Shown: positions 23,834-33,250 of the stretch, piece by piece | How positions within the stretch are numbered: the first letter of the stretch is position 1 | How the letters are laid out: each line of letters starts with the position of its first letter | Assembly: GCF_030719215.1 (NCBI RefSeq) | Contig: NZ_CP120983.1 | Location: 7,812,001-7,876,000 of the forward strand | Direction of reading: 5' to 3' | DNA: 64,000 nucleotides | DNA from: Streptomyces sp. Alt3 | GTDB taxonomy: Bacteria > Actinomycetota > Actinomycetes > Streptomycetales > Streptomycetaceae | The notes under the pieces: model-generated | Databases searched by the model: none | The model's input: only the letters and a program-made list of their open reading frames with translations | What the model was told of the DNA's origin: nothing | Translations under genes and position numbers: made by a program

Positions 23834-25525
23834 ATGTCTCCTCAGCGCACCCGCGCCCAACTGGCCATGCACGACGTCTCCAAGGCGTACGGCGACCGTT
23901 CCGTCCTCGATCAGGTGTCACTCACCGTCCGCCCCGGTGAGAAGGCGGGCGTCATCGGCGAGAACGGCTCCGGGAAGTCCACCCTGCTCCGGCTGATGGC
24001 CGGGACCGAGGCCCCGGACGGCGGCGACGTCACCGTCAGCTTCCCGGGCGGCAGCGGCCACCTCGCCCAGACCCTCGCACTCGACCCCCGCAGCACGGTC
24101 CAGGACGCCGTCGACGCCGCCCTGGCCGGGCTCCGCGACCTGGAACGCCTGATCCGCGAGACGGAGGAGGCCATGGCCGGCGAGGAACCCACCGACGCGC
24201 GGCTCGCGGCGTACGGCGACCTGCTGACGGCGTACGAGGAACGAGGCGGGTACCAGGCGGACGCCAGGACCGACGCCGCGCTGCACGGCCTCGGTCTCGG
24301 CCACCTCACCCGCGACCGCGGACTCGGCACCCTGTCCGGCGGGGAGCAGTCCCGGCTGGCCCTGGCCTGCGTGCTGGCCGCGGCGCCCGAACTGCTGCTC
24401 CTGGACGAGCCGACCAATCACCTCGACGCAGCCGCCGTCACCTGGCTGGAGGACCATCTCCGCGCCCATCGGGGCACCCTCGTCGCCGTCACCCACGACC
24501 GGGCGTTCCTGGAGCGCACCACCACGGTGATCCTGGAGGTCGACCGCGATCTGAGGAGCGTCTTCCGCTACGGCGACGGCTGGGACGGCTACCGCGCCGC
24601 GAAGACCGCCGCGCGCCGACGGTGGGCACAGGAGCACCAGGAGTGGCTGGACGACCTGGCACGGACCGGGGAGCTGGTGAGCGCCGCCGGGCAGCGCCTC
24701 GCGAGTACCGGGAAGGACCCCCGGCAGGGCTTCGGCAAGCACCGCCGGTCGCACGAGACCAAGCTGTCCGGCCAGGTCCGGTCCGCCAGGGCCCGCCTGG
24801 AGGAACTGCGCCGCTCGCCCGTTCCGGAGCCTCCCCGGCCACTGCGCCTCACGGCCGATCTGGCCCTCGCCGGCGAGGCCGGCGGCCCGTCGGGCGGCCG
24901 GGGCGGTCATGTCCCCCTGGCCGAGCTGGAATCCGTCCGCGTCGGCGAACGGCTTCACCTGCCCTCCCTGAAGGTCGAGCCCGGCCGGCGGCTCCTGGTC
25001 ACCGGGCCCAACGGGGCGGGGAAGACCACGCTCCTGCGCGTTCTGGCCGGTGACCTCGCGCCCGACGCGGGAACGGTCCGGCGGCGGGGCAGGATCGGCT
25101 ACCTCCCGCAGGAACTCCCCGCCCGGCCCACCCGCCGCACGCTGCTCGCCACCTTCGCCGCAGGCCGCCCCGGTCTCCCCGACGAGTACGAGGACGAGCT
25201 GCTGGCCCTCGGCCTGTTCCGCCCGGACGACCTGTCAGTGCCCGTGGCGGCCCTCTCCGTCGGGCAGCAGCGCAGACTCGCCCTGGCACGGCTGGTGACC
25301 CGTCCGGCGGACCTCCTCATCCTCGACGAGCCGACCAACCACATCGCGCTCGGCCTGGTCGAGGAACTGGAGGCAGCGCTCGACCGGTACGAGGGAGCCG
25401 TCGTCGTCGTCTCGCACGACCGGAGTTTCAGGGCCCGCTTCACCGGCGAACGTCTCGGACTCCGGGCCGGCCGCGCCGTGACGGAGAGCTACGCCTCAGA
25501 AGGGGCGCGCCCCTCGCGTACGTAG
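23834..25525 (+). CDS. ABC-F family ATPase, antibiotic-resistance (ribosomal protection) type
   Basis: A 563-residue cytoplasmic protein with two ABC domains and no membrane part. Walker A1 is GENGSGKS at 42-49, signature LSGGEQSRL, Walker B LLLLDEPTNHLD; an interdomain helical linker (about 235-325, rich in Arg/Ala) follows; Walker A2 is GPNGAGKT near 397, second signature LSVGQQRRL. ABC-F proteins of this class bind the ribosomal E site and dislodge macrolides, lincosamides, streptogramins or similar drugs; housekeeping EttA-like members lack this linker length. AGGGA precedes ATG 23834. The 3' end overlaps the convergent Nudix gene by 37 bases. Drug specificity cannot be told. Confidence 0.9.
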   Translation: MSPQRTRAQLAMHDVSKAYGDRSVLDQVSLTVRPGEKAGVIGENGSGKSTLLRLMAGTEAPDGGDVTVSFPGGSGHLAQTLALDPRSTVQDAVDAALAGLRDLERLIRETEEAMAGEEPTDARLAAYGDLLTAYEERGGYQADARTDAALHGLGLGHLTRDRGLGTLSGGEQSRLALACVLAAAPELLLLDEPTNHLDAAAVTWLEDHLRAHRGTLVAVTHDRAFLERTTTVILEVDRDLRSVFRYGDGWDGYRAAKTAARRRWAQEHQEWLDDLARTGELVSAAGQRLASTGKDPRQGFGKHRRSHETKLSGQVRSARARLEELRRSPVPEPPRPLRLTADLALAGEAGGPSGGRGGHVPLAELESVRVGERLHLPSLKVEPGRRLLVTGPNGAGKTTLLRVLAGDLAPDAGTVRRRGRIGYLPQELPARPTRRTLLATFAAGRPGLPDEYEDELLALGLFRPDDLSVPVAALSVGQQRRLALARLVTRPADLLILDEPTNHIALGLVEELEAALDRYEGAVVVVSHDRSFRARFTGERLGLRAGRAVTESYASEGARPSRT

Positions 25526-25998
25526 GCACGTAACCGCTCGACGAAGACCCGCTGGCCCGCCACCAGCCGTTCGAGGGACTCGTCCGGCGTGCACCATGCG
25601 AACCGGTCCATCTCAGGGAACTCCCGCAGCACGCCGGAGCCCCTCGGCCACTCCATGGTGAAGGTTCCCGGGACCGCCCCGGCAGGGTCCAGCCAGGCCT
25701 CCACGGCCCATACGGTGACGATCTTGCCGCCGGACTGACGTGCCTCGCCCAGCGGAACCCAGGCACCGTCGGGCAGGGGCAGCCCGAGCTCCTCCTGGAA
25801 CTCCCGGCGTGCGGCGGCGGCAGGCTCCTCCTCGGCGGGCTCGTACTCGCCCTTGGGGACCGACCACGCCGCCGCCTCGCGCCCGGCCCAGAACGGCCCG
25901 CCCATATGGCCGATCAGCACCTCCGCGTCGGGCCGGCCGTCCTCGTCGGCAACGACCCGGAAGAGCAGGAGACCCGCACTGCGCCTGACAGTCGACAT
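25489..25998 (-). CDS. Nudix hydrolase
   Basis: A 169-residue Nudix protein. The Nudix box Gx5Ex7REUxEExGU is complete at about residues 48-70 (starts GEYEPAE, ends REFQEELGL). The N-terminus SAGLLLFRVVADEDG and the SVPKG strand are typical of diadenosine polyphosphate or NTP pyrophosphohydrolases. ATG 25998 gives the correct family start; the upstream open frame is not coding. It converges on the ABC-F gene. Substrate unknown. Confidence 0.9.
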   Translation of the reverse strand: MSTVRRSAGLLLFRVVADEDGRPDAEVLIGHMGGPFWAGREAAAWSVPKGEYEPAEEEPAAAARREFQEELGLPLPDGAWVPLGEARQSGGKIVTVWAVEAWLDPAGAVPGTFTMEWPRGSGVLREFPEMDRFAWCTPDESLERLVAGQRVFVERLRAYVREGRAPSEA

Positions 25999-26180
25999 GT
26001 CGTCAAGTGTGGCGCGAGGAAGCGTTCCTGTCCCGCTGTCGGGGACCGGTGGAGTCACCCTTCGCCGCGCGCTGTTCCTCCTGATGTCCCCGTTGTCCTC
26101 TGGTGCGTCCCACCCGGCCCGGTCATGCTGTCCGCCGACGGCGCCTGCCGCGCGCGATCCGCTCCCCACCAGGAGGACCT

Positions 26181-29100
26181 GTGGCCCTTGGCACCCATCA
26201 CGGCATCCGTCGGTCGCTCGTACTGTTGGCGACCGCGGCGGCGACGGTGGCCGGAGCGGTCGCTCCCGCGTCCGCCGACCCGACGCCGGACCCCCGCCCG
26301 TACACCACCGCCGAGATCCTCGGACCCGTCGCACCGCCGGCCGCGACCCGCCCTGCCGGTGAGGCGAGATCCGTCGTGGACGGCGACGGCATCGAGACCG
26401 CCCGCGCCACCCGCCCCGTCGCCCCCGGCGTCCGGCTGAGTTCGTACGACCGTCTCGAGTCCGACAAGTGGCTGCGGGTCGACACCCTCTCCGTCGATCT
26501 GGACGGCAGCGGGGTGCGCGCCGACTACCTCTCCTCGGGCAAGGTCGCCGACCGGCACACGGTCTCCGAACTGGCCGCCGGACACGACCCGGGCAAGGGC
26601 CGGCGCACCGTGGCCGCGATCAACGCCGACTTCTTCGACATCAACCGGACCGGAGCGCCCCTGGGGCCGGGGATCAAGGACGGGCGGGTCGTCCACTCCC
26701 CGGCCCCTGGCGTCAACCGCGCGGTGGGCATCGGGCCGCAGAACGCGGGCCGCGTCCTGGAGCTGTATTTCGAGGGCACGCTGACCCTCCCTTCGGGCGC
26801 ACACCCGCTGGCCGCGTACAACGCCGCGAACGTACCCGCCCAGGGCGTGGGTGCCTACACGCCGGCCTGGGGCGGAGCCGACCGCGCAGCGACCGTCGAC
26901 GACGCGCGGTCTGTCGCCGAAGTGACCGTACGCGACGGAAAGGTCGTCTCCGTGTCGGACGGCCCCGGATCAGGACCCGTGCCCGACGACACGGTGGTCC
27001 TCGTCGGCCGGGAGGCCGGGGCCGGCCTGCTGGCCGCCCTCGAACCCGGTGACCCGGTCGGGATCGCGTACCGGGCCCGCACCGACGGCGGAGCCGTCCC
27101 GCGTACCGCCGTCGGCGGCCGCGAACTGCTCGTCGTAGACGGGGCGGCGCAGAACCACGACGGCGAGGGCAACAACACCGCGGCGCCCCGCACCGCGGTC
27201 GGATTCTCCGAGGACGGCCGGACCATGCAGGTCGTCACCGTCGACGGCCGTCAGACCGACAGCGGTGGCGTCACCCTCACCGAGCTGGGCGAGATGATGC
27301 GCCGGGCCGGCTCGTACAGCGCCCTCAACCTCGACGGGGGAGGGTCCTCGACCCTTGTCGCCCGTGAACCGGGCAGTGACACGCTGCGGGTCGAGAACAG
27401 CCCGTCCGACGGCAGCGAGCGCACGGTCCCCAACGGTCTCGCCCTGACGGCCCCCGACGGCAGCGGGCGGCTCGAAGGGTTCTGGGTCGGCACCCGGACA
27501 CCGGCCGGGGCCGCGCCCGGTGACGACCCCGTCGCCGGCGGCCACCCCGAGCGGGTCTTCCCCGGCCTGACCCGGCAGCTCACCGCCGCCGGACACGACG
27601 AGACGTACGGCCCCGCAGCGGGCTCCCCGCGCTGGCGCGCCGTCAGCCCGGCGGTCGGCAGCGTCGACGCCCGGGGAACGTTCACCGCTCGCCACGGCGG
27701 CACGACCGACGTCCGGGCCGAACGCGCCGGAGCCCACGGGGGGATCCGGCTCACCGTGCTCGACCGGCTGACCCGAATCCGGTCCACCACCACGCGCGTC
27801 GGCCTGGCGGACGAGAGCGCCACCGGCACCTTCGGCATCACGGGGCTCGACGCCCACGGCGCGAGCGCCCCCGTCGAGCCGGCGGACATCACCCTCGAAT
27901 ACGACCGCACACGGTTCGCCGTCGCCGACGACGGCCGGGGCTCCTTCACCGTCACGTCCCTCACCGGCGCCGGGGCGGGACGGATCACAGCCACGGTGGC
28001 CGGCGTCAGCACCACCCTCGCCGTGAGCGTCGGCCTCACGGAGCGCACGGTGGCGGACTTCGACGACGCCGGATCCTGGAAGTTCAGCCAGGCCCGCGCC
28101 GACGGTTCGCTCGCCGCGACGCTGGACGGACACTCCGGCACCGGCCTGCGTCTCACCTACGACTTCACCCGCTCGACGGCCACGCGCGCCGCCTACGCGG
28201 CCCCGCCGCAGCCCGTCGCCGTGCCGGGGCAGCCGCAGACGTTCACCCTCTGGATCAAGGGGGACGGCAACGGCGCCTGGCCGACCCTGCACCTGAAGGA
28301 CGCCGCTGGGTCGGACCAGTTGCTGCGCGGGCCCTACATCACCTGGACCGGCTGGCGTCAGGTCACCTTCGCCGTGCCGCCGGGTGCGGCGGCCCCGCTG
28401 TCCGTGTACCGCTTCTACCTCGCCGAGACGGCCGCGGCCCGGCAGTACACCGGCGAGATCGTGGTCGACGGCCTGACCGCCCAGGTGCCGCCCAGCGTCG
28501 AGCTGCCCGAACAGGCGGAGAGCGCCGACCCGTTGATCGGAACGGCCGCCGTGACCGAGGGCCGCGACTGGCACTTCGCGGTCATGTCGGACGCGCAGTT
28601 CGTCGCGCGGGACCCGGACAGCGCCATCGTCCGGCAGGCGCGCCGCACCCTGCGCGAGATCAAGGCGGCCCGGCCCGACTTCCTGGTCGTCAACGGAGAC
28701 CTCGTCGACGAGGGATCGCCCGCCGACCTCGCCTTCGCCCGGCAGATTCTCGAGGAGGAACTGGGCGACTCGCTGCCCTGGTACTACGTACCGGGGAACC
28801 ACGAGGTGATGGGCGGCGGGATCGACGACTTCGTCGCCGAGTTCGGCCCGGCCCGGCGGACGTTCGACCACGACGGAACCCGCGTCATCACACTCGACAC
28901 ATCGGGTCTCAGCCTGCGCAGCGGCGGCTTCGCCCAGATCCAGGAACTGCGCGCCCAGTTGGACATGGCGGCGAAGGACCGGTCCGTCGGCTCCGTGATG
29001 CTGATCGAGCACGTACCCCCACGCGATCCCACCGCACAGCAGGGGAGCCGGCTGAGCGACCGCAAGGAGGCGGCTCTCGTCGAAGAGTGGCTCGCCGGCT

Positions 29101-29672
29101 TCCGGCGCGCGACGGGCAAGGGCGCCGCCTTCGTCGGCAGCCATGTGGGGGTCTTCGACGCCTCACGCGTGGACGGAGTCCCGTATCTGATCAACGGGAA
29201 CTCCGGCAAGGCCCCGGCCGGCCCCGCGGACGAGGGCGGATTCACCGGCTGGTCCCTGGTCGGCGCCGACCGCGTCTCGCCCGGAGAACAGGCGGCGGCG
29301 CGCAGGCAGCCCTGGCGGGGCGGCCCCGACTGGGTCTCGGTCCAGACCCGTGCCCACGTGGACGCGCTGACACTGGACGCCCCCTCCCAGCTGGTCAGGG
29401 GCGAGAGCGCGGCGGTCGGCGCACAGGTCACCCAGGGCACGCGGACCGTACCGGCGGCCTTTCCGCTGAGCGCCGACTGGACCGGTTCCCCGAACATGCA
29501 CGTCGGTGGTCCCGGCGACGCCCGTCCGCGCCACATCGCGACGATGGACCCCGCCACGGGCACACTCACGGCCCTGCGGCCGGGCACCGTCACACTCGCG
29601 GTGACGGTCAACGGGGTCACCCGGCGGACGGAGATCAGGGTCGCGGCCGGGGCGATGGCTCCGTCCGCCTGA
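26181..29672 (+). CDS. Secreted phosphodiester glycosidase / metallophosphoesterase fusion
   Basis: A 1163-residue exported protein. GTG 26181 follows a perfect AGGAGG; the first 30 or so residues (RRSLVLLATAAATVAGAVAPASA) are a Sec signal. Residues about 90-430 match the phosphodiester glycosidase (NAGPA-like, DUF2233) domain: VAAINADFFD, GVTLTELGEMMRRAGSYSALNLDGGGSSTLV. The middle holds Ig-like beta domains and a carbohydrate-binding-like module. Residues about 800-1050 are a calcineurin-type metallophosphoesterase with VMSDAQF, VVNGDLVDEG, VPGNHE, EHVPP and GSHVGVFD. Together these could strip a sugar-phosphodiester and then the phosphate from a wall or teichoic-acid-like polymer; this is inference. 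Single-gene unit ending in a terminator. Confidence 0.88.
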   Translation: MALGTHHGIRRSLVLLATAAATVAGAVAPASADPTPDPRPYTTAEILGPVAPPAATRPAGEARSVVDGDGIETARATRPVAPGVRLSSYDRLESDKWLRVDTLSVDLDGSGVRADYLSSGKVADRHTVSELAAGHDPGKGRRTVAAINADFFDINRTGAPLGPGIKDGRVVHSPAPGVNRAVGIGPQNAGRVLELYFEGTLTLPSGAHPLAAYNAANVPAQGVGAYTPAWGGADRAATVDDARSVAEVTVRDGKVVSVSDGPGSGPVPDDTVVLVGREAGAGLLAALEPGDPVGIAYRARTDGGAVPRTAVGGRELLVVDGAAQNHDGEGNNTAAPRTAVGFSEDGRTMQVVTVDGRQTDSGGVTLTELGEMMRRAGSYSALNLDGGGSSTLVAREPGSDTLRVENSPSDGSERTVPNGLALTAPDGSGRLEGFWVGTRTPAGAAPGDDPVAGGHPERVFPGLTRQLTAAGHDETYGPAAGSPRWRAVSPAVGSVDARGTFTARHGGTTDVRAERAGAHGGIRLTVLDRLTRIRSTTTRVGLADESATGTFGITGLDAHGASAPVEPADITLEYDRTRFAVADDGRGSFTVTSLTGAGAGRITATVAGVSTTLAVSVGLTERTVADFDDAGSWKFSQARADGSLAATLDGHSGTGLRLTYDFTRSTATRAAYAAPPQPVAVPGQPQTFTLWIKGDGNGAWPTLHLKDAAGSDQLLRGPYITWTGWRQVTFAVPPGAAAPLSVYRFYLAETAAARQYTGEIVVDGLTAQVPPSVELPEQAESADPLIGTAAVTEGRDWHFAVMSDAQFVARDPDSAIVRQARRTLREIKAARPDFLVVNGDLVDEGSPADLAFARQILEEELGDSLPWYYVPGNHEVMGGGIDDFVAEFGPARRTFDHDGTRVITLDTSGLSLRSGGFAQIQELRAQLDMAAKDRSVGSVMLIEHVPPRDPTAQQGSRLSDRKEAALVEEWLAGFRRATGKGAAFVGSHVGVFDASRVDGVPYLINGNSGKAPAGPADEGGFTGWSLVGADRVSPGEQAAARRQPWRGGPDWVSVQTRAHVDALTLDAPSQLVRGESAAVGAQVTQGTRTVPAAFPLSADWTGSPNMHVGGPGDARPRHIATMDPATGTLTALRPGTVTLAVTVNGVTRRTEIRVAAGAMAPSA

Positions 29673-29695
29673 CACGCCGTCATCGAGCATGCGGG

Positions 29696-29730
29696 CGCGC
29701 GGCCCCCGGACCCGGTCCGGGAGCCGCGCG
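29696..29730. terminator. Bidirectional terminator
   Basis: A 16-bp stem (29696-29712 with 29714-29730) with a single C/A mismatch and a very tight loop, between the convergent phosphoesterase and dhaM genes. Confidence 0.8.
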
Positions 29731-29748
29731 GTGTCCGGGCGGTACCGC

Positions 29749-30159
29749 TCAGGTCTTCCGGTAGCCGTACGCGTCCGTCGCCGCGGCCTCCACGGCGTCC
29801 AGATCGCCCCCCGCCGACGCCGTCACCAGAGCGGAGATCGCGCCCTCCACGAACGGTGCGTCCACCAGCCGCGCACCGTCCGGCAGTTCGTCGCCCTCCG
29901 CCAGCATGGACTTCACCGTGAGCACCGCGCTCCCGAGGTCCACGAGCAGAGCCACGCCTGCCCCCATGTCGACCCTCGCGGCCGCCTCGGAGACCAGCTC
30001 CGCGCTCGTCCCCAGGCCGCCGGCGGAGGTTCCCCCCGCCGCCGCCATCGGCGCCGTCGCGCCACCGGCCGCCAGCCCCCTGGCCAGCTCGACCACGGCC
30101 TCCGCGACCGGCCCGCTGTGGGAGACCAGCACGATCCCGACCTTCTTGTCCTCGCTCAC
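29749..30159 (-). CDS. dhaM: Dihydroxyacetone kinase phosphotransfer subunit
   Basis: A 136-residue EIIA-Man-like protein. The phospho-accepting His14 is in LVSHSGPVAEAV; GAGVALLVDLGSAVLTVKS and the DAPFVEGAISALV segment complete the family. It passes phosphate from HPr to the ADP bound by DhaL. This is the single-domain form without fused HPr or EI. GTG start overlaps the dhaL stop by three bases (GTGA). Confidence 0.94.
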   Translation of the reverse strand: MSEDKKVGIVLVSHSGPVAEAVVELARGLAAGGATAPMAAAGGTSAGGLGTSAELVSEAAARVDMGAGVALLVDLGSAVLTVKSMLAEGDELPDGARLVDAPFVEGAISALVTASAGGDLDAVEAAATDAYGYRKT

Positions 30160-30773
30160 TCGCCGCCCCCCTCGGTCGGCCCGGCGGCCTCGGCGAGCGC
30201 CCCGACGAGCAGCGCCGACGAAGCGGCCCCCGGGTCCTGATGCCCGATGCTGCGCTCGCCGAGATAACTCGCCCTGCCCTTGCGTGCCCGCAGGGGCACG
30301 GTCCCCAGCGCACCTGCCAGCGCCGCGTCCCGGGCGGCCTCGAACGAGGTGCCCAGCACCTCGACGGCCGGGAGCAGCGCGTCGAGCATCGTCTTGTCCC
30401 CGGCCTGCGCGCCACCGAGCTGCGTCACCGCGGCGACACCGGCCCCGAGGGCGTCGGCCAGCTGATCCGGGGTCACCTCCGTCGCGTCGCCCAGCGCCTT
30501 TCCGGTGCGGCGCAGCAGGGTCCCGTACAACGGCCCGGACGCTCCGCCGACCGTCGAGATCAGGTGGCGGCCGGCCAGTGTCAGCACCGTCCCCGGCGTC
30601 CGGGGGGCCTCCTTCCCGAGTACGTCGTTCACGGCGGCGAAGCCGCGCCGCATGTTGCTCCCGTGGTCGGCGTCCCCGATCGCGGCGTCGAGCTCGGTCA
30701 GCCGGTCCGCCTCACGGTCGACGGCGGCCGCGGTGGCGGCCATCCAGCGACGGAAGAAATCGGTGTCGAGCAC
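30156..30773 (-). CDS. dhaL: Dihydroxyacetone kinase subunit, ADP/phosphoryl carrier
   Basis: A 205-residue all-helical DhaL. The Mg-ADP-binding acidic motif LDAAIGDADHGSNMRRGF, TVGGASGPLYGTLL, and the ending YLGERSIGHQDPGAASSALL are all conserved. GTG 30773 is preceded by AGGAG; no ATG is nearby in frame. It starts 35 bases after dhaK. Confidence 0.94.
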   Translation of the reverse strand: MLDTDFFRRWMAATAAAVDREADRLTELDAAIGDADHGSNMRRGFAAVNDVLGKEAPRTPGTVLTLAGRHLISTVGGASGPLYGTLLRRTGKALGDATEVTPDQLADALGAGVAAVTQLGGAQAGDKTMLDALLPAVEVLGTSFEAARDAALAGALGTVPLRARKGRASYLGERSIGHQDPGAASSALLVGALAEAAGPTEGGGE

Positions 30774-30808
30774 AAGATCTCCTGTTCCTCGTACGGTGGA
30801 AAGTCCGT

Positions 30809-31795
30809 TCACCGGCCCCAGCGCAACGCGGGCGTCTGTACCGGCGCGTCCCAGAGCCGCACCATCTCCTCGTCCACCTGGCAGAGCGTCACCGAGCAGC
30901 CCGCCATGTCGAGCGACGTCACGTAGTTGCCCACCAGCGTACGAGCCACCGTCACGCCCCGCTCCGACAGGACCCGCTGCACCTCGGCGTTGAACCCGTA
31001 GAGCTCCAGCAGCGGCGTCGCGCCCATTCCGTTGACCAGTACCAGCACGGGGCCGACCGGGCGCAGGTCCTCCAGCACCGCGTGGACCGCGATGTCGGCG
31101 ATCTCCCCGGACGTCATCATCGGGCGGCGCTCGCGGCCGGGCTCGCCGTGGATCCCGATACCCAGCTCCAGCTCGCCCGACGGCAGGTCGAACGTCGGTG
31201 TCCCCTTGGCCGGGGTGGTGACGGAGCTGAGAGCCACCCCGAAGCTCCGCGCGGACTCGTTCACGCGCCGGGCCATGGCCTCCACCCGCTCCAGAGGAGC
31301 ACCCTCGTCGGCGAGCGCACCGGCGATCTTCTCGACGAACAGGGTCGCCCCCGTGCCACGCCGGCCCGCCGTGAACGTGCTGTCCGACACCGCCACGTCG
31401 TCGTCGACCAGGACCCTGGCGACCTGGACCCCCTCGTCCTCTGCGAGCTCGGCGGCCATGTCGAAGTTGAGCACGTCGCCGGTGTAGTTCTTCACGACGA
31501 ACAGCACGCCCGCGCCGCTGTCGACAGCGGCGGCCGCCCGCACCATCTGGTCGGGCACCGGCGAGGTGAAGACCTCCCCGGGGCACGCCGCGGACAGCAT
31601 CCCGGGCCCGACGAACCCCGCGTGCAGCGGCTCGTGCCCCGACCCGCCCCCGGACACGAGACCCACCTTCCCGGCGACCGGGGCGTCACGCCGGACGACG
31701 ACCCGGTTGTCCACGTCCACGACGAGGTCCGGGTGGGCGGCGGCCAGTCCGCGGAGACCGTCCGCGACGACGGTCTCCGGCACGTTGATGAGCAT
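30809..31795 (-). CDS. dhaK: Dihydroxyacetone kinase substrate-binding subunit
   Basis: A 328-residue DhaK that covalently binds dihydroxyacetone through the active-site His in GIGIHGEPG (about residue 217). VGLVSGGGSGHEPLHAGFVG, VKNYTGDVLNFDMA and RGTGATLFVEKIAGA are family hallmarks. ATG 31795 is used because the family starts MxxLIN; AGGAGG lies 11 bases upstream, slightly far. First gene of dhaKLM, which turns dihydroxyacetone into the glycolytic ester with phosphoenolpyruvate as donor. Confidence 0.94.
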   Translation of the reverse strand: MLINVPETVVADGLRGLAAAHPDLVVDVDNRVVVRRDAPVAGKVGLVSGGGSGHEPLHAGFVGPGMLSAACPGEVFTSPVPDQMVRAAAAVDSGAGVLFVVKNYTGDVLNFDMAAELAEDEGVQVARVLVDDDVAVSDSTFTAGRRGTGATLFVEKIAGALADEGAPLERVEAMARRVNESARSFGVALSSVTTPAKGTPTFDLPSGELELGIGIHGEPGRERRPMMTSGEIADIAVHAVLEDLRPVGPVLVLVNGMGATPLLELYGFNAEVQRVLSERGVTVARTLVGNYVTSLDMAGCSVTLCQVDEEMVRLWDAPVQTPALRWGR

Positions 31796-31952
31796 GCGCA
31801 AGGGTTCCTCCTGAGGGAGCAACGGCCGGCCTGTGGCCGGACCGCCCGTCGGTGTGAGTCCGGTCCTGCATACGGCACCCAGTATCGAAGAGACGCGGGT
31901 GATCCGGAAGCGACGCGTCGGAGAGACGCGTGTCGGAACTGCTCACGCGCCG

Positions 31953-32040
31953 CCGGACGGCCCCGGACCTTCTTACGGTCGGGTGACGGTGGGCGTGCCG
32001 CGCCCCGTATCGGGTCCCGGCCGGTCCTAGCGTGGCCGCC
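31953..32040 (+). promoter_or_regulatory. Promoter region of the epimerase gene, similar to the one at 37078
   Basis: Contains CCGGACGGCCCCG (31953-31965), ACGGTCGGGTGACG (31975-31988) and a -10-like TAGCGT (32028-32033) seven bases before ATG 32041, so the transcript is probably leaderless. The same elements in the same order and near-equal spacing precede the gene at 37167. Confidence 0.6.
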
Positions 32041-33099
32041 ATGCGCGTACTGGTCACCGGCGGAGCCGGGTTCATCGGATCGCAGATCGTCCGGACACTC
32101 GCCGCCGACGGGCACGAACCGGTGGTCCTCGACGCACTGCTGCCGTCCGCTCACCCAACCGCCGTGCCTCCGCGGCTGCCCGGTGTCCGTACGGTCGTCG
32201 CGGACGTACGGGACCGTGAGGCTGTCGCCGGGGTGCTGAACGGGATCGACGCCGTGTGCCACCAGGCGGCCATGGTGGGTCTTGGCAGGGACTTCGCGGA
32301 CGCGCCGCAGTACGTCGGGTGCAACGACTTCGGCACGGCGGTGCTGCTGGCGGAGATGGCGGCGGCCGGAATCCGGGACCTGGTGCTCGCCGGTTCCATG
32401 GTGGTCTACGGGGAGGGGCGTTACGACTGCCCCCGGCACGGCCGGGTCCGCCCAGGCCCCCGGTCGGTGGCCGACCTGGACGCCGGACGTTTCGAACCCC
32501 GGTGCCCTTCCTGCCGCGCGGAACTGGTGCCCGGCCTCGTCACCGAGGAGGCCCCCGTCGATCCGCGCAACGTGTACGCCTCGACCAAGCTCGCCCAGGA
32601 ACACCTTGCCGCGGCCTGGACCCGCGCGACGGGCGGCCGGGCCGTGGCGCTGCGCTACCACAACGTCTACGGGCCGGGGATGCCGCGCGACACGCCGTAC
32701 GCCGGTGTGGCGTCCTTCTTCCGTTCGGCTCTGGCCCGTGGCGAGGCGCCCCGGGTGTTCGAGGACGGCGGTCAGCGCCGCGACTTCGTCCACGTCCGTG
32801 ACGTCGCCACGGCCAACGTGACGGCGCTCGCGGCTCTTGGCGAGCGCGGACCCGGATCGTTCGACGCCTACAACACCGGCAGCGGCGTCCCCCACACCAT
32901 CGGCGAGATGGCCTGGGCCCTGTCCTCGGCGCACGGAGGTCCGGCGCCCGTGGTGACCGGTGAGTACCGGCTGGGGGACGTCCGGCACGTGACGGCGGAC
33001 TCCCGGCGCCTCCGCGAGGAGCTCGGCTGGAAGCCGGCGGCCGACTTCGGCACCGGTATGAGGGAATTCGCCACCGAACCCCTGCGCGGCGCCGGGTAG
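32041..33099 (+). CDS. NAD-dependent epimerase/dehydratase with zinc-ribbon-like insert
   Basis: A 352-residue short-chain dehydrogenase of the nucleotide-sugar epimerase/dehydratase type. The NAD motif GGAGFIG is at 7-13, the catalytic YxxxK at YASTK, with RYHNVYGPGM and a C-terminal substrate domain. Between strand and catalytic Tyr (about residues 125-170) lies an insert with YDCPRHGRV and RCPSCRAEL, a CxxH/CxxC pattern likely to bind zinc. It would act on an NDP-sugar. Starts a series of genes for a glycan or glycolipid. ATG 32041 is probably leaderless. Confidence 0.88.
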   Translation: MRVLVTGGAGFIGSQIVRTLAADGHEPVVLDALLPSAHPTAVPPRLPGVRTVVADVRDREAVAGVLNGIDAVCHQAAMVGLGRDFADAPQYVGCNDFGTAVLLAEMAAAGIRDLVLAGSMVVYGEGRYDCPRHGRVRPGPRSVADLDAGRFEPRCPSCRAELVPGLVTEEAPVDPRNVYASTKLAQEHLAAAWTRATGGRAVALRYHNVYGPGMPRDTPYAGVASFFRSALARGEAPRVFEDGGQRRDFVHVRDVATANVTALAALGERGPGSFDAYNTGSGVPHTIGEMAWALSSAHGGPAPVVTGEYRLGDVRHVTADSRRLREELGWKPAADFGTGMREFATEPLRGAG

Positions 33100-33250
33100 C
33101 CCCCCGGGTCGCCCTCCCCGCGCCGCGGAGCTGCCGGGAGCCCTCGCTCCGCGCCTGCAACGCGTCCGTGCGACACGCCGTCCCCGCCACCTTCCGGCGA
33201 AACGGTGCCGGAGCCCGAAATGACAGATTTGTCTCCGTAGGGTGGCCGGC

